A stretch of DNA of 64,000 bases from Firm-04 sp045617625 (GTDB lineage: Bacteria > Bacillota > Clostridia > Oscillospirales > Ruminococcaceae), in assembly GCA_045617625.1 (NCBI GenBank), contig JAZLJA010000012.1, positions 62,001 through 126,000 on the forward strand. Direction: 5' to 3'. This document shows positions 8,677-16,599 of the stretch, piece after piece (within the stretch, counting starts at the first letter, position 1; the number at the start of each line of letters is the position of its first letter). Below the pieces are notes generated by a model. It ran no database searches and was not told the DNA's origin. It was given only the letters and a program-made list of their open reading frames with translations. Made by a program: the position numbers and the translations under genes.

Positions 8677-9666
8677 TCAGCCCAGTGCCTCCTTGATCGC
8701 CGCAAGATTCTCGCGCATGAAATCCTGATAATGCTTGCCCGAGTCAAAATCTGCCTGCGACACATTGTTGAGCGATTGCAGCATCACAGCCTTTGCGCCC
8801 GTCGCCTCACAAACCGCATCCGAAATCTTCTGCGTGGAATTTTCCAGATAAAACACCGTGCCGATCTGCTCCTCCTTGACTTTGGAGATAAGGAAAGAGA
8901 GCGTTGCCGCAGAAGCATCGGTATCGCTGCTGCACCCCGAAAATGCCGCAAAGTAGTTCCAGTCATAAGCGTCAGTGAGATAGCGGAACGGAAAACGGTC
9001 GGCAAACACCAGTGTATCGCCCTTGGCATTGGCAGCCACTTCCTCGTATTCATGCATGAGAGCTTCCAGATCAACGGCAACCGCTGTCTCCGCGCCTTGC
9101 AGCTTTCCGAGGGCTTCGGGGGCAACATTATAAAGCTCCAGCGCGATCTCGTGCATGATGCTGTACGCATTTTCGGGCGATGTCCAGATATGTTCGTCGT
9201 ATTCGATCTCGTCGGTGTGGTCATGGAAGTGTTCTTCTTCCTCCGCCTCCATGCCCTCAACGTGTTCTTCCTCCAGCAGATCGAGGTGGTCAAACAGCCG
9301 CAGATTGCGCTTGGCAGGGAGCGTTTCCTCGTTTTTGCGTCCAAGGCTGACGATCAGATCATCCGCCCATTTTTCCGAAGCTCCCCCGACATACACAAAC
9401 AGATCACAGTTCTGGATCGCCGCAACATCGGCAGGCGTCGGCTCATAGGAATGGCTCTCACCGCCCGGTGTCAGGAGCAGCTTTACCTCATAGGGAATGC
9501 CAAGTTCCGATACAAGCTGTTTTGCGATGTCATACACCGCAAACACCGTCGTCACGATTTCCAGCTTCTCCTCTTTCGGTGTGCTGTCACAGCCGCACAA
9601 GCCTGCGATGCTCGCCGCCGCACAGCCAACTGCCGTTATTCTTTTGCAGATCGAAGTAAAATTCAT
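8677..9666 (-). CDS. znuA: zinc ABC transporter substrate-binding lipoprotein (ZnuA/AdcA type)
   Basis: The 329-residue precursor starts with a basic signal segment and a lipobox-like LCGC, so it should be lipid-anchored outside the membrane. HSYEPTPAD near residue 65 is the metal-site motif of cluster A-I binding proteins. A loop rich in Glu and His (EEEEHFHDHTDEIEYDEH) is the hallmark of zinc-specific members. Two starts are in frame. The ATG at 9693 overlaps the upstream stop. The ATG at 9666 has an AGGAAAGGAAAAG site and gives a cleaner signal peptide, so I prefer it. Zinc is the best guess because of the His-rich loop and the Fur-family regulator. Confidence 0.93.
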   Translation of the reverse strand: MNFTSICKRITAVGCAAASIAGLCGCDSTPKEEKLEIVTTVFAVYDIAKQLVSELGIPYEVKLLLTPGGESHSYEPTPADVAAIQNCDLFVYVGGASEKWADDLIVSLGRKNEETLPAKRNLRLFDHLDLLEEEHVEGMEAEEEEHFHDHTDEIEYDEHIWTSPENAYSIMHEIALELYNVAPEALGKLQGAETAVAVDLEALMHEYEEVAANAKGDTLVFADRFPFRYLTDAYDWNYFAAFSGCSSDTDASAATLSFLISKVKEEQIGTVFYLENSTQKISDAVCEATGAKAVMLQSLNNVSQADFDSGKHYQDFMRENLAAIKEALG

Positions 9667-9686
9667 GTCAGGGTCTTTTCCTTTCC

Positions 9687-10103
9687 TCACCATTCATATT
9701 TGATGCCGCGCAGCGTCAGCCGCAGTTCACATTCCACAAGACAGGGTTTGTCCTGCCGATGCAGCGTGCAGAGATAGATCCGATAGGAAATATCCCCGAA
9801 GCTGCGCGTATAGCATTCGACAAATTCCAGTTCACAGCCGCCGTATGCAAGTTTTTTGGAAAGCTTTTCCATTGTCCACTGTTTGCGGATCGTTTTCGTC
9901 GGCTTGACTTTATAGACATAGCAGACCATATCATCCAGCGGCTGTATTTTCATTGTCACCCGTGCGGCGCCCGTCACCTTGCCTGCATGATATATGCCGT
10001 CAGGGAACTCGAACACCAGCTTTTTGGGCTTCACCTTCAGCTTTTTCGCGGTGCAGTCGTGCAGCGAAAGCCTGTCATCAGTTTTCGACATATTCAGAAA
10101 CAT
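9687..10103 (-). CDS. conserved-looking hypothetical protein in the zinc operon
   Basis: The product is a 138-residue soluble protein rich in Lys, Thr and Val, with no membrane segment and no signal peptide. It has several alternating beta-like stretches, five cysteines and few histidines. I do not recognise the family. The gene overlaps the end of the upstream membrane-protein gene and finishes just before the zinc-binding lipoprotein, so it is cotranscribed with the metal genes. AAAGGAAA lies about 5-6 bases before the ATG at 10103; a second ATG at 10091 is possible. A role linked to zinc supply or sparing is only a guess from position. Confidence 0.6.
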   Translation of the reverse strand: MFLNMSKTDDRLSLHDCTAKKLKVKPKKLVFEFPDGIYHAGKVTGAARVTMKIQPLDDMVCYVYKVKPTKTIRKQWTMEKLSKKLAYGGCELEFVECYTRSFGDISYRIYLCTLHRQDKPCLVECELRLTLRGIKYEW

Positions 10104-10569
10104 TCGTATTTCCTTTCTTTTTTCGAGAGATCAGACACACGGCAATCGGATAAAGCACCGTGAATGCCATGATCGCGGCGATGAATGCCGCAGTGCCCTT
10201 CATCGCATCAAACAGCCCGCAATGACAGATATAGCCAAACAGTGCGCCGATGAAAACACCGAACAGCCCAAGCAACGCAAGGAAAAACCACGCGGCATAC
10301 CAGCCGCGGTGCGAGCCTGAAAGCCGCAGCAGCTCATCGCGCAGCAGCAGATGCCAGATCACCGCAAATGCACCGAAATACAGCACTGTGCCAAGCAGCA
10401 CCAACGTGATCTGCGGGCGATATACCGTGCCCCAGAAGCCCGCTGACTCGTTCAAATCCACCGGCTGCAGGCTTGCCAGAAATCCTGCCCCGAAAGCAAG
10501 GACTCCCGTGAACAGAAAGCATCCGAAATCACGCAAAAGCAAGATCATGCGTGTTTTGGTCGTCATCAT
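10078..10569 (-). CDS. multi-pass membrane protein of unknown function
   Basis: This 163-residue protein has four or five hydrophobic segments, roughly at residues 9-33, 45-70, 85-108 and 125-148, ending in a Lys-rich cytosolic tail. The ATG at 10569 overlaps the stop of the Fur-family gene (ATGA), a strong sign of coupled translation. An in-frame upstream ATG at 10605 lies inside that gene and lacks a site. The arrangement of Trp and aromatic residues is loosely reminiscent of small tryptophan-rich sensory proteins, but I cannot support a family name. It is the second gene of the regulator-led zinc operon. Confidence 0.6.
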   Translation of the reverse strand: MMTTKTRMILLLRDFGCFLFTGVLAFGAGFLASLQPVDLNESAGFWGTVYRPQITLVLLGTVLYFGAFAVIWHLLLRDELLRLSGSHRGWYAAWFFLALLGLFGVFIGALFGYICHCGLFDAMKGTAAFIAAIMAFTVLYPIAVCLISRKKKGNTNVSEYVEN

Positions 10570-10997
10570 TGTCCGTCCTTTCCTTTTTCGCGGCAGTGTT
10601 CGCACAGCCCGTAAAGCACCGTGCGCGAATGGTCAACGGTGAAGCCGTGATGTGCGAGAATGTGCTCGCCGATGCCTTGCAGATAGTCGCAATCGACATG
10701 AAGCAGCGCACCGCATTCGATGCACTTGAGATGAAAATGCGAGTGGCACGGCTCTGCCGCCTGTCCGCCCGCATACTGCCAGCAGGCACCGCCGCGTTCA
10801 TCGAGGGAATATCGCCGCACCTGCCCATCGGATTCAAGGCGTTCGAGGGTACGGTAAACGGTTGCTGCGCCGATGGGGGAGCCGTCCTCGACGAGTGCCT
10901 GCACAAGCTCTGCCGCAGTCAGATGCGCCTGCGGATGTGCTTCAAAGTAGCTTAATATACGGGATTTTTGTCTGGTTTGATATCCACCCCGTTGCAT
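10566..10997 (-). CDS. Fur-family transcriptional regulator, probably zinc-responsive (Zur)
   Basis: This 143-residue protein has an N-terminal winged helix containing the family block AATVYRTLERL. A C-terminal dimerisation/metal domain carries HSHFHLKCIECG and GLCEHC, the two Cys pairs of the structural zinc site. Fur proteins block promoters when bound to metal. The ATG at 10997 has AGAGGCGG 5 bases upstream; an upstream in-frame ATG runs through the operator and is rejected. Zinc uptake genes follow in the same operon, and a Fur-type box lies just upstream, so self-repression as a Zur is the simplest reading. PerR or Fur specificity cannot be excluded by eye. Confidence 0.88.
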   Translation of the reverse strand: MQRGGYQTRQKSRILSYFEAHPQAHLTAAELVQALVEDGSPIGAATVYRTLERLESDGQVRRYSLDERGGACWQYAGGQAAEPCHSHFHLKCIECGALLHVDCDYLQGIGEHILAHHGFTVDHSRTVLYGLCEHCREKGKDGQ

Positions 10998-11026
10998 AAA
11001 TACCGCCTCTCTTCCCAAACTGAAAA

Positions 11027-11041
11027 TGAAAATCAATATCA
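11027..11041 (-). promoter_or_regulatory. Fur/Zur-type operator
   Basis: A 7-1-7 imperfect palindrome, reading TGATATTGATTTTCA on the minus strand, resembles the Fur-family consensus TGATAAT-N-ATTATCA; 5 of the 7 arm pairs are complementary. It sits just downstream of the -10 element, around the expected start of transcription, where a bound repressor would block initiation of the regulator/zinc-transport operon. Confidence 0.65.
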
Positions 11042-11049
11042 CTTTCGAT

Positions 11050-11078
11050 AGTATAGCACATCTTTGATGAAATGTCAA
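11050..11078 (-). promoter_or_regulatory. strong sigma-A-type promoter of the Fur/zinc operon
   Basis: A consensus -35 TTGACA (11078-11073) and a -10 TATACT (11055-11050) are separated by exactly 17 bases. Transcription would start near 11043, within a few bases of the Fur-type box, and run leftward through the regulator and the zinc transporter. Confidence 0.85.
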
Positions 11079-11101
11079 GTGCAGGGCGATGACAAAAACA
11101 C

Positions 11102-11135
11102 AAATGCGGACGACCGAAAGCCGCCCGCATTTTTT
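11102..11135 (-). terminator. intrinsic terminator of the LRR-dockerin gene
   Basis: An ATGCGG/CCGCAT stem with further partial pairing inside is bounded by T-rich tracts on both strands. Its position fits termination of the leftward LRR-dockerin transcript before the zinc-operon promoter. Confidence 0.55.
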
Positions 11136-11157
11136 GAAAGATCAAAAGATATTCCGA

Positions 11158-11299
11158 TTATTCTTCTTCCACAACGGAATTGTTCATCATTTCAACGAAT
11201 TCTTCGATATTTAATCGCCGATTCGCTGCTAATCTGCGCATACAATTCCCGAAGCACATCAGGAAATGTGATGTGATAGGTCTTTTGGTTTTCACTCAC
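11158..11299 (-). pseudogene. possible remnant of a small gene, two short overlapping frames
   Basis: Directly after the LRR-dockerin gene, one minus-strand frame from a GTG at 11299 reads VSENQKTYHITFPDVLREL and on to a stop after 35 codons. An overlapping frame then reads NIEEFVEMMNNSVVEEE to a TAA at 11158. Joined, they look like one peptide of about 45 residues with a one-base frameshift. There is no convincing ribosome site, and the GTG overlaps the upstream stop region. This could be a decayed tail or chance. Confidence 0.25.
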
Positions 11300-13673
11300 A
11301 TTTTGCAATGCGGCGCAGAACAGCCGTCACATCCAGCGACGTAATGAGGCCGTCGCCATCCACATCCGCAGCAGCCAGAGCTTCATCCGAAAGCGAAAGC
11401 GTCACATCGCCCACCGATACACGCGACAGCAAAATCGCATCCGATACCGTCAGCTTGCCGTCCTCGTTCATGTCGCCGAGTTTCTCGTCCGTCACTTCCA
11501 CCTCAGGCGAATATACATCAATCGGCACAAATTTGCAGCGATATTTCTTCGCATAGTTATCTGCCGTCGATACCGAATAGCCGTGGATCGTGCCGTCGAA
11601 TTTCAGCGTTTCATCTTTGTTTGCCTCGACCTCCGCAGTTGCTTCGGACGTCAAAACGGGCGTATCGGATCTGCTGTTGGTGGTGATGGTATCCGCCGCA
11701 TCCCGGATCTCGCACTGCGAATGATAGAACCAGATATCTTTCAGGTTTGCATTTGCATAGAACGCGCCCTCACCGACATACGAGACCGATTCAGGCAATT
11801 CGATCGTTTCCAGATTGGTGTACTGGAATGCGAGATCGTTGATTTCGCCCACGCCGTCTTCAATCGTGATGGTTTTGACCGTGCTGCCCGCGAATGCGGC
11901 TCTGCAGATCGTGGAAACCGTGGCAGGAATCGTCACTGCCTCGATCGCTTTCTGCGATTTTGACTGCACACCGTTGAATGCGCCGCCTGCAATGCAGCGA
12001 ACCTCTTTCGGGATATCTTCCGAGCCGTTACATTCCAGCAGGAATTTGCCGAGAACCAGCGGTTTTTCAGTGGACTGTGCATCCATCCACGGCGTCCCGG
12101 AAAGCACATCGTTGCCCATGAGATGCAAAGATGCGGGGAGAGAGACCGTCTCGACTGCCGTTTCGATGAATGCGCAGGCTTCGAGGGAGAACAGCCCCTC
12201 AGGGAATGCTGCTTTGCTGAGCTTTCCGCAGCCCGAAAATGCACAGTTTCGGATGGTGTGGACACCCTCGCCCAACACGGCTTCTTCCAGTGCCGTGCAT
12301 TGCTCGAATGCCGTTTCACCGACCACGCGCACCGTGCCGGGAATGGAAACTTTCGTCAATCCGGTGCATTCGCTGAATGACCATTTGTCGATAAACTTGG
12401 TGCCCTCAGGAATCGTCACATCCGTCAAACCGAAGCATCTGCAAAATGCCTGTTCACCGATAAATTCCAGATTCTTCGGCAGCTTGAGCTCCTTGATGAC
12501 GTCGCAGTGGAAGAATGCAAAATCGCCGATGACACGCACGGAATCGGCAATATTGACCTTGGGGCAATCGCAGTTGGCGGGGTAGAACAGACTGCTGCTC
12601 AGCACCTGCACGGGATAGCCCTCAATTTCCGAGGGGATGTTCAATTCGTCGATGCCGTCAACGCGGGAATAACCGGTCACAACGGCAAAATCGTCCACGA
12701 TCTCATAGGAAAACAGCTTGTCGTTCTTGGTTTCAAACGCTTCAAACGTATAGCCGTTGTACTCTGCATAGGCTTTCACGATCTCTGCGCTTTCGCTGCC
12801 GTGAATCCTGCCCTCAAACATCGGAACAGGGAACAAAATCGGGTCACGTTCTCTCCGAAATGAAAACGACGACACAAACTTGGTGACATCATCCTGTTTG
12901 GAACTCATGTAATTGCAGATTGTGCCCCATGTCTGGTCGATGTCGCATTCGTCATTCATCACATAAACATCCGTCAGCGATTTACAGCCGTAGAATGCCA
13001 TGATCTCAACCCTGCTCACGGTTTCGGGCAGCACGATCTTTTCGAGATTCTCACAGCCCGAGAATGCAGCCTCGCAAATGATGTCGATGCCGTCAGGGAT
13101 CGTGATGTTTTTCACGCCCGAATTCAAGAACATTTCCTCTGAAACTGCATGCATTGCATGGGAAAGCTTCACATCGGTGAGCGCGGGGCAGTATGCGAAA
13201 ACGCCATCGCCCACGATTTGCAGGGAATCAGGCAGTTCTGCGGATTTGAGCGCAGTACAGCCGTAAAACGCACTTGCGCCGAGTTCATAAAGATTCTTTG
13301 AGAATGTGACCTGTGTGAGCTTTGCGCAAAGCGAAAAAGCCTCGCTTCCGATGCGGGTGACCGTGTCAGGCAAAATGACCTGTGTCACATCAGTGTTGCC
13401 CGAAAACGCGCCCCGTGCGATCACTGTGACAGGCAATCCGTCAACCTCCGCAGGGATCGTGACAGCCGCCTTGCTGCCGCCCTTAACGATTTCAACGTGG
13501 TCAGAATATTTTTGATACGAAAAGTCCTCGGTTTCCACCACAGCCTGCACTGCTGAAACAGATTCCGTTTTCAGAATTTCTTCTGCCGACGCCGCACAGG
13601 GCATCGCAGATGCCATCATCGCAGCCGCAGCCAGAAATGCCAGAATTCGTGTTTTTCTCATTTTCGTTTCCAT
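11292..13673 (-). CDS. secreted BspA-like leucine-rich-repeat protein with C-terminal dockerin
   Basis: This 793-residue precursor begins with a signal peptide (basic start, Ala/Met-rich core, cleavage near ASAEE). About fifteen BspA/LRR_5-type repeats follow, recurring as I.sigA/F.gC..L..v.lP.sv. The last about 65 residues are a type I dockerin: MNEDGKLTVSDAILLSR and DVDGDGLITSLDVTAVLRR are its two calcium-binding segments. Dockerins plug into cohesins on cellulosome or amylosome scaffolds, so this protein is probably displayed as part of an extracellular complex and may bind a carbohydrate, protein or host surface. AGGAGG lies 9 bases before the ATG. No catalytic domain is present. Confidence 0.92.
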   Translation of the reverse strand: METKMRKTRILAFLAAAAMMASAMPCAASAEEILKTESVSAVQAVVETEDFSYQKYSDHVEIVKGGSKAAVTIPAEVDGLPVTVIARGAFSGNTDVTQVILPDTVTRIGSEAFSLCAKLTQVTFSKNLYELGASAFYGCTALKSAELPDSLQIVGDGVFAYCPALTDVKLSHAMHAVSEEMFLNSGVKNITIPDGIDIICEAAFSGCENLEKIVLPETVSRVEIMAFYGCKSLTDVYVMNDECDIDQTWGTICNYMSSKQDDVTKFVSSFSFRRERDPILFPVPMFEGRIHGSESAEIVKAYAEYNGYTFEAFETKNDKLFSYEIVDDFAVVTGYSRVDGIDELNIPSEIEGYPVQVLSSSLFYPANCDCPKVNIADSVRVIGDFAFFHCDVIKELKLPKNLEFIGEQAFCRCFGLTDVTIPEGTKFIDKWSFSECTGLTKVSIPGTVRVVGETAFEQCTALEEAVLGEGVHTIRNCAFSGCGKLSKAAFPEGLFSLEACAFIETAVETVSLPASLHLMGNDVLSGTPWMDAQSTEKPLVLGKFLLECNGSEDIPKEVRCIAGGAFNGVQSKSQKAIEAVTIPATVSTICRAAFAGSTVKTITIEDGVGEINDLAFQYTNLETIELPESVSYVGEGAFYANANLKDIWFYHSQCEIRDAADTITTNSRSDTPVLTSEATAEVEANKDETLKFDGTIHGYSVSTADNYAKKYRCKFVPIDVYSPEVEVTDEKLGDMNEDGKLTVSDAILLSRVSVGDVTLSLSDEALAAADVDGDGLITSLDVTAVLRRIAKCE

Positions 13674-13843
13674 AGAACAAACCTCCTATCAAAGCATATT
13701 TGGTAATTTTATCATACCATAAAATCATGAACAATTTGTGAACGCTGTCCGAATCGAGAAAAAATCAGCATTTGCGACAATTCAGCAGTTTCTTTTTCGG
13801 CACATCCTACAATTTCGCCGCGAAATTTTCCTGCATATCAGCC

Positions 13844-13872
13844 TTGACGGAAAGCATTTGTTGTGATATAAT
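13844..13872 (+). promoter_or_regulatory. promoter of the pyrimidine operon
   Basis: TTGACG (13844-13849) and TATAAT (13867-13872) are separated by 17 bases. The leader of about 70 bases contains a GCGGAA...TTCCGC hairpin before the pyrF ribosome site. I saw no clear PyrR-binding attenuator. Confidence 0.85.
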
Positions 13873-13949
13873 AGAATAGCGGAATTTTGGATACTTTTCC
13901 GCCCGTATATCCCTCTCACACACTATTTATAATAACAGGAGGCAAAGTC

Positions 13950-14873
13950 ATGTCTTTTGACCGTTTGATTGCACAGATCATTGCGATGAAAAACCCCACC
14001 GTCGCAGGGCTTGACCCCAAACTGGATTACGTTCCCGAATACCTCAAAAAAGGGTTTCTGGAGGAAGACGGCGAAACACTGAAATCTGCCGCTAAGGCGA
14101 TTTTCCGCTATAACCAAATGATCATTGACGAGATCTGCGACATTGTCCCTGCCGTCAAATTGCAGGCTGCTTATTACGAAATGTATGGTCACCACGGTAT
14201 GAAAACCATGGAGCGCACCATCCGCTATGCAAAACTCAAGGGTATGTACGTCATCACGGACGCCAAGCGCAACGACATCGGTGCCACAATGGAAGCATAT
14301 ACCGCAGCACATCTCGGCACCTGCCAGATCGGCTCCAGCGAATGCGAACCCTTTGGCGCAGATGCACTGACCGTCAACGGCTATCTCGGCACGGACGGCA
14401 TCGCTCCGCTCATGGGCGTCTGCAAATCCCGCGATAAGGGCATTTTCGTGCTCTGCAAAACGTCCAATCCCTCCTCGGGGGAATTTCAGGATCTGCTCAT
14501 CGACGGTGTACCGCTTTACGCCCGCATGGGAGACAAATGTGAGGAATGGGGCGCAGATACCATCGGCAAGTACGGCTACAGTGCCGTCGGTGCAGTCGTC
14601 GGCGCAACTTACCCCGAACAGCTCATCGAACTGCGCAAGCGTTTGCCGCACACCATGTTCCTCGTCCCCGGCTACGGCGCACAGGGCGGCGGCGCACAGG
14701 GCGTTGCAGGCGGCTTCGATGAAAACGGTCTGGGCGCGATCGTCAACAGCTCCCGCGCCATTCTCTGTGCCTATCGAAAAGAGGGCTGCGACGAACACGA
14801 CTTCGCAAAAGCTGCCCGCCGTGAGGCACTCCGTATGCGCGATGACCTGGCTGCATACATCAAAATTCGCTGA
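13950..14873 (+). CDS. pyrF: orotidine 5'-phosphate decarboxylase (long type)
   Basis: PyrF decarboxylates OMP to UMP, the last step of de novo pyrimidine synthesis. The 307-residue protein belongs to the longer OMPdecase subfamily. It shows AGLDPKLDYVP near the N-terminus, the catalytic DAKRNDIG motif around residue 95, and PGYGAQGG near residue 245 for phosphate binding. An upstream in-frame ATG exists. The ATG at 13950 with AGGAGG 7 bases upstream is the obvious start. The gene heads an operon with pyrK and pyrD. Confidence 0.96.
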   Translation: MSFDRLIAQIIAMKNPTVAGLDPKLDYVPEYLKKGFLEEDGETLKSAAKAIFRYNQMIIDEICDIVPAVKLQAAYYEMYGHHGMKTMERTIRYAKLKGMYVITDAKRNDIGATMEAYTAAHLGTCQIGSSECEPFGADALTVNGYLGTDGIAPLMGVCKSRDKGIFVLCKTSNPSSGEFQDLLIDGVPLYARMGDKCEEWGADTIGKYGYSAVGAVVGATYPEQLIELRKRLPHTMFLVPGYGAQGGGAQGVAGGFDENGLGAIVNSSRAILCAYRKEGCDEHDFAKAARREALRMRDDLAAYIKIR

Positions 14874-14898
14874 GAAGTGAGAATCGAGATTTTTACAT

Positions 14899-15687
14899 AT
14901 GGCAAACGAGAACTATCAGGAAAAGCTGACGGGTAAAGTCCGCAGCATGAAGCATATCACCGATGCGGCATGGGACATGGTCATTGAATGTCCCGACGCC
15001 GCACAGAAAGCCGCCGCAGGACAGTTTGCACACCTGCTCCCCGAAGGAAATTTCTCCCTGCGCCGCCCGATCTCCATTTGCGGCATCGACAAGCAGGCAG
15101 GCACACTGCGCATCGTGTTTGAGGTGCGCGGCGAAGGCACCAAGAAACTCGCCGCACTCAAAGAAGGCGACAGCGTCAACATTCTCGCACCGCTCGGGCA
15201 CGGCTTCACGCTGCTCCCCGCTGATTCGGATGTCATTCTGATCGGCGGCGGCATCGGCACTCCGCCCATGCTCCCGCTGGCACAGTATTACGGCAAAAAC
15301 GCTGTCTTTATCGGCGGATGCCGCACCGAAAAAGCCGCCGTGCTGCGCGATGATTTCGCAAAAACAGGCTGCGAATCCATTCTCTGCACCGATGACGGCT
15401 CTGCGGGTATTCACGGGCTTGTGACCATCCCGCTGGCTGAAAAGCTCGCTGCCAAGAAGCCCCAAATGATCTGCGCCTGCGGTCCCATGCCGATGCTTCG
15501 TGCAGTGGCTGCAATGGCGAAAGAAAACGGCATCCCCTGCGAAGTCTCCCTCGAAGAACGCATGGGCTGCGGCATCGGCGCGTGCCTTGTCTGCGCCTGC
15601 AATGTTTATATCAACGACGGCGAGATCCACGCGGCGCACGTTTGCAAGGACGGCCCCGTGTTCGATGCGGAAAGGGTGGTGTGGTAA
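14899..15687 (+). CDS. pyrK: dihydroorotate dehydrogenase electron-transfer subunit PyrK
   Basis: PyrK carries electrons from the PyrD FMN through a 2Fe-2S cluster and FAD to NAD+. The 262-residue protein has an N-terminal FAD-binding barrel with RRPISICGID, a nucleotide-binding half with GGGIGTPPMLPLA, and a C-terminal cluster-binding stretch MGCGIGACLVCAC...HVCKDGPVF giving four cysteines. It is followed immediately by pyrD, as in Gram-positive PyrDB systems. The gene starts 25 bases after pyrF; the site before its ATG is weak, so coupling to pyrF is possible. Confidence 0.95.
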   Translation: MANENYQEKLTGKVRSMKHITDAAWDMVIECPDAAQKAAAGQFAHLLPEGNFSLRRPISICGIDKQAGTLRIVFEVRGEGTKKLAALKEGDSVNILAPLGHGFTLLPADSDVILIGGGIGTPPMLPLAQYYGKNAVFIGGCRTEKAAVLRDDFAKTGCESILCTDDGSAGIHGLVTIPLAEKLAAKKPQMICACGPMPMLRAVAAMAKENGIPCEVSLEERMGCGIGACLVCACNVYINDGEIHAAHVCKDGPVFDAERVVW

Positions 15688-16599
15688 ATGGCTGATCTGT
15701 CCGTGAATATCTGCGGCGTGCCGTTCAAAAACCCCATCATCCCAGCATCCGGCGTGTTCGGCTACGGCAGAGAATATGCACAGTATTACGACCTTTCCCG
15801 TCTGGGCGGCATTGCCGCAAAGGGTACCACGCCCAAAAAACAAAACGGCAACCCCGCACCGCGCATCGCGGAAACCCCTGCGGGCATTCTCAATTCCGTA
15901 GGGCTTCAGAATCCCGGCATGGATGCTTTTCTCGCTGAAGAATTGCCGTGGCTGATGAAGCAAAATACCGTGATCCTTGCGAATTTTGCGGGTTCATCCC
16001 CCGAGCTCTGTGCCGAATCTGCGGCAAAACTTGACAAAACCGACGTTCATATGCTGGAGCTGAATATCTCCTGCCCGAACGTCAAAAACGGCGGTCTGGC
16101 ATTCGGTGCCGACCCCAAAACCGCTGCAAACATGGTAAAAGCTGTGCGTGCCGCGACAAAAAAACCGCTGGTAGTCAAGCTTTCGCCCAACGTCACCGAT
16201 ATCACCGCGATCGCAAAGGCGGTTGAGGCTGAGGGTGCCGATGCAGTCTCGCTCATCAACACTTTGCTCGGTATGCGCATTGATCTGCGCACCCGCCGCC
16301 CGATCCTGCGCAACAATACAGGCGGTCTTTCGGGCCCTGCGGTGTTCCCCGTCGCCGTGCGGATGGTCTGGCAGGTGGCAAATGCCGTGCAGATCCCCGT
16401 CATCGGCATGGGCGGTGTGCAGTCGGGAAAAGATGCCGCAGAACTGATGATGGCTGGTGCTTCTGCCGTGCAGGTCGGCACCGCGATCGTCGCTGACCCC
16501 TACGCACCGCTTCGCATCATTGACGAACTGAACAACTGGCTTGACGAAAACGGCATCGCGACCGCCGCCGAGCTGACAAAAACCGTAAAGGCATGGTAA
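15688..16599 (+). CDS. pyrD: dihydroorotate dehydrogenase catalytic subunit (class 1B)
   Basis: PyrDB oxidises dihydroorotate to orotate with FMN. The 303-residue protein has GVFGYGREY near the N-terminus and KGTTPKKQNGNPAPRIAET at the FMN/substrate site. ELNISCPNVKNGG contains the active-site Cys of the class 1B enzymes. GMGGVQSGKDAAELMMAGASAVQVGTA binds FMN phosphate. The ATG is adjacent to the pyrK stop, so the two subunits are made together. The pair uses NAD+ as final acceptor. Confidence 0.96.
   Translation: MADLSVNICGVPFKNPIIPASGVFGYGREYAQYYDLSRLGGIAAKGTTPKKQNGNPAPRIAETPAGILNSVGLQNPGMDAFLAEELPWLMKQNTVILANFAGSSPELCAESAAKLDKTDVHMLELNISCPNVKNGGLAFGADPKTAANMVKAVRAATKKPLVVKLSPNVTDITAIAKAVEAEGADAVSLINTLLGMRIDLRTRRPILRNNTGGLSGPAVFPVAVRMVWQVANAVQIPVIGMGGVQSGKDAAELMMAGASAVQVGTAIVADPYAPLRIIDELNNWLDENGIATAAELTKTVKAW

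Noticed and set aside
13879..13950. PyrR attenuator in the pyrF leader
   Set aside because: Only one short hairpin is present, with no PyrR-binding-loop consensus and no terminator before pyrF.
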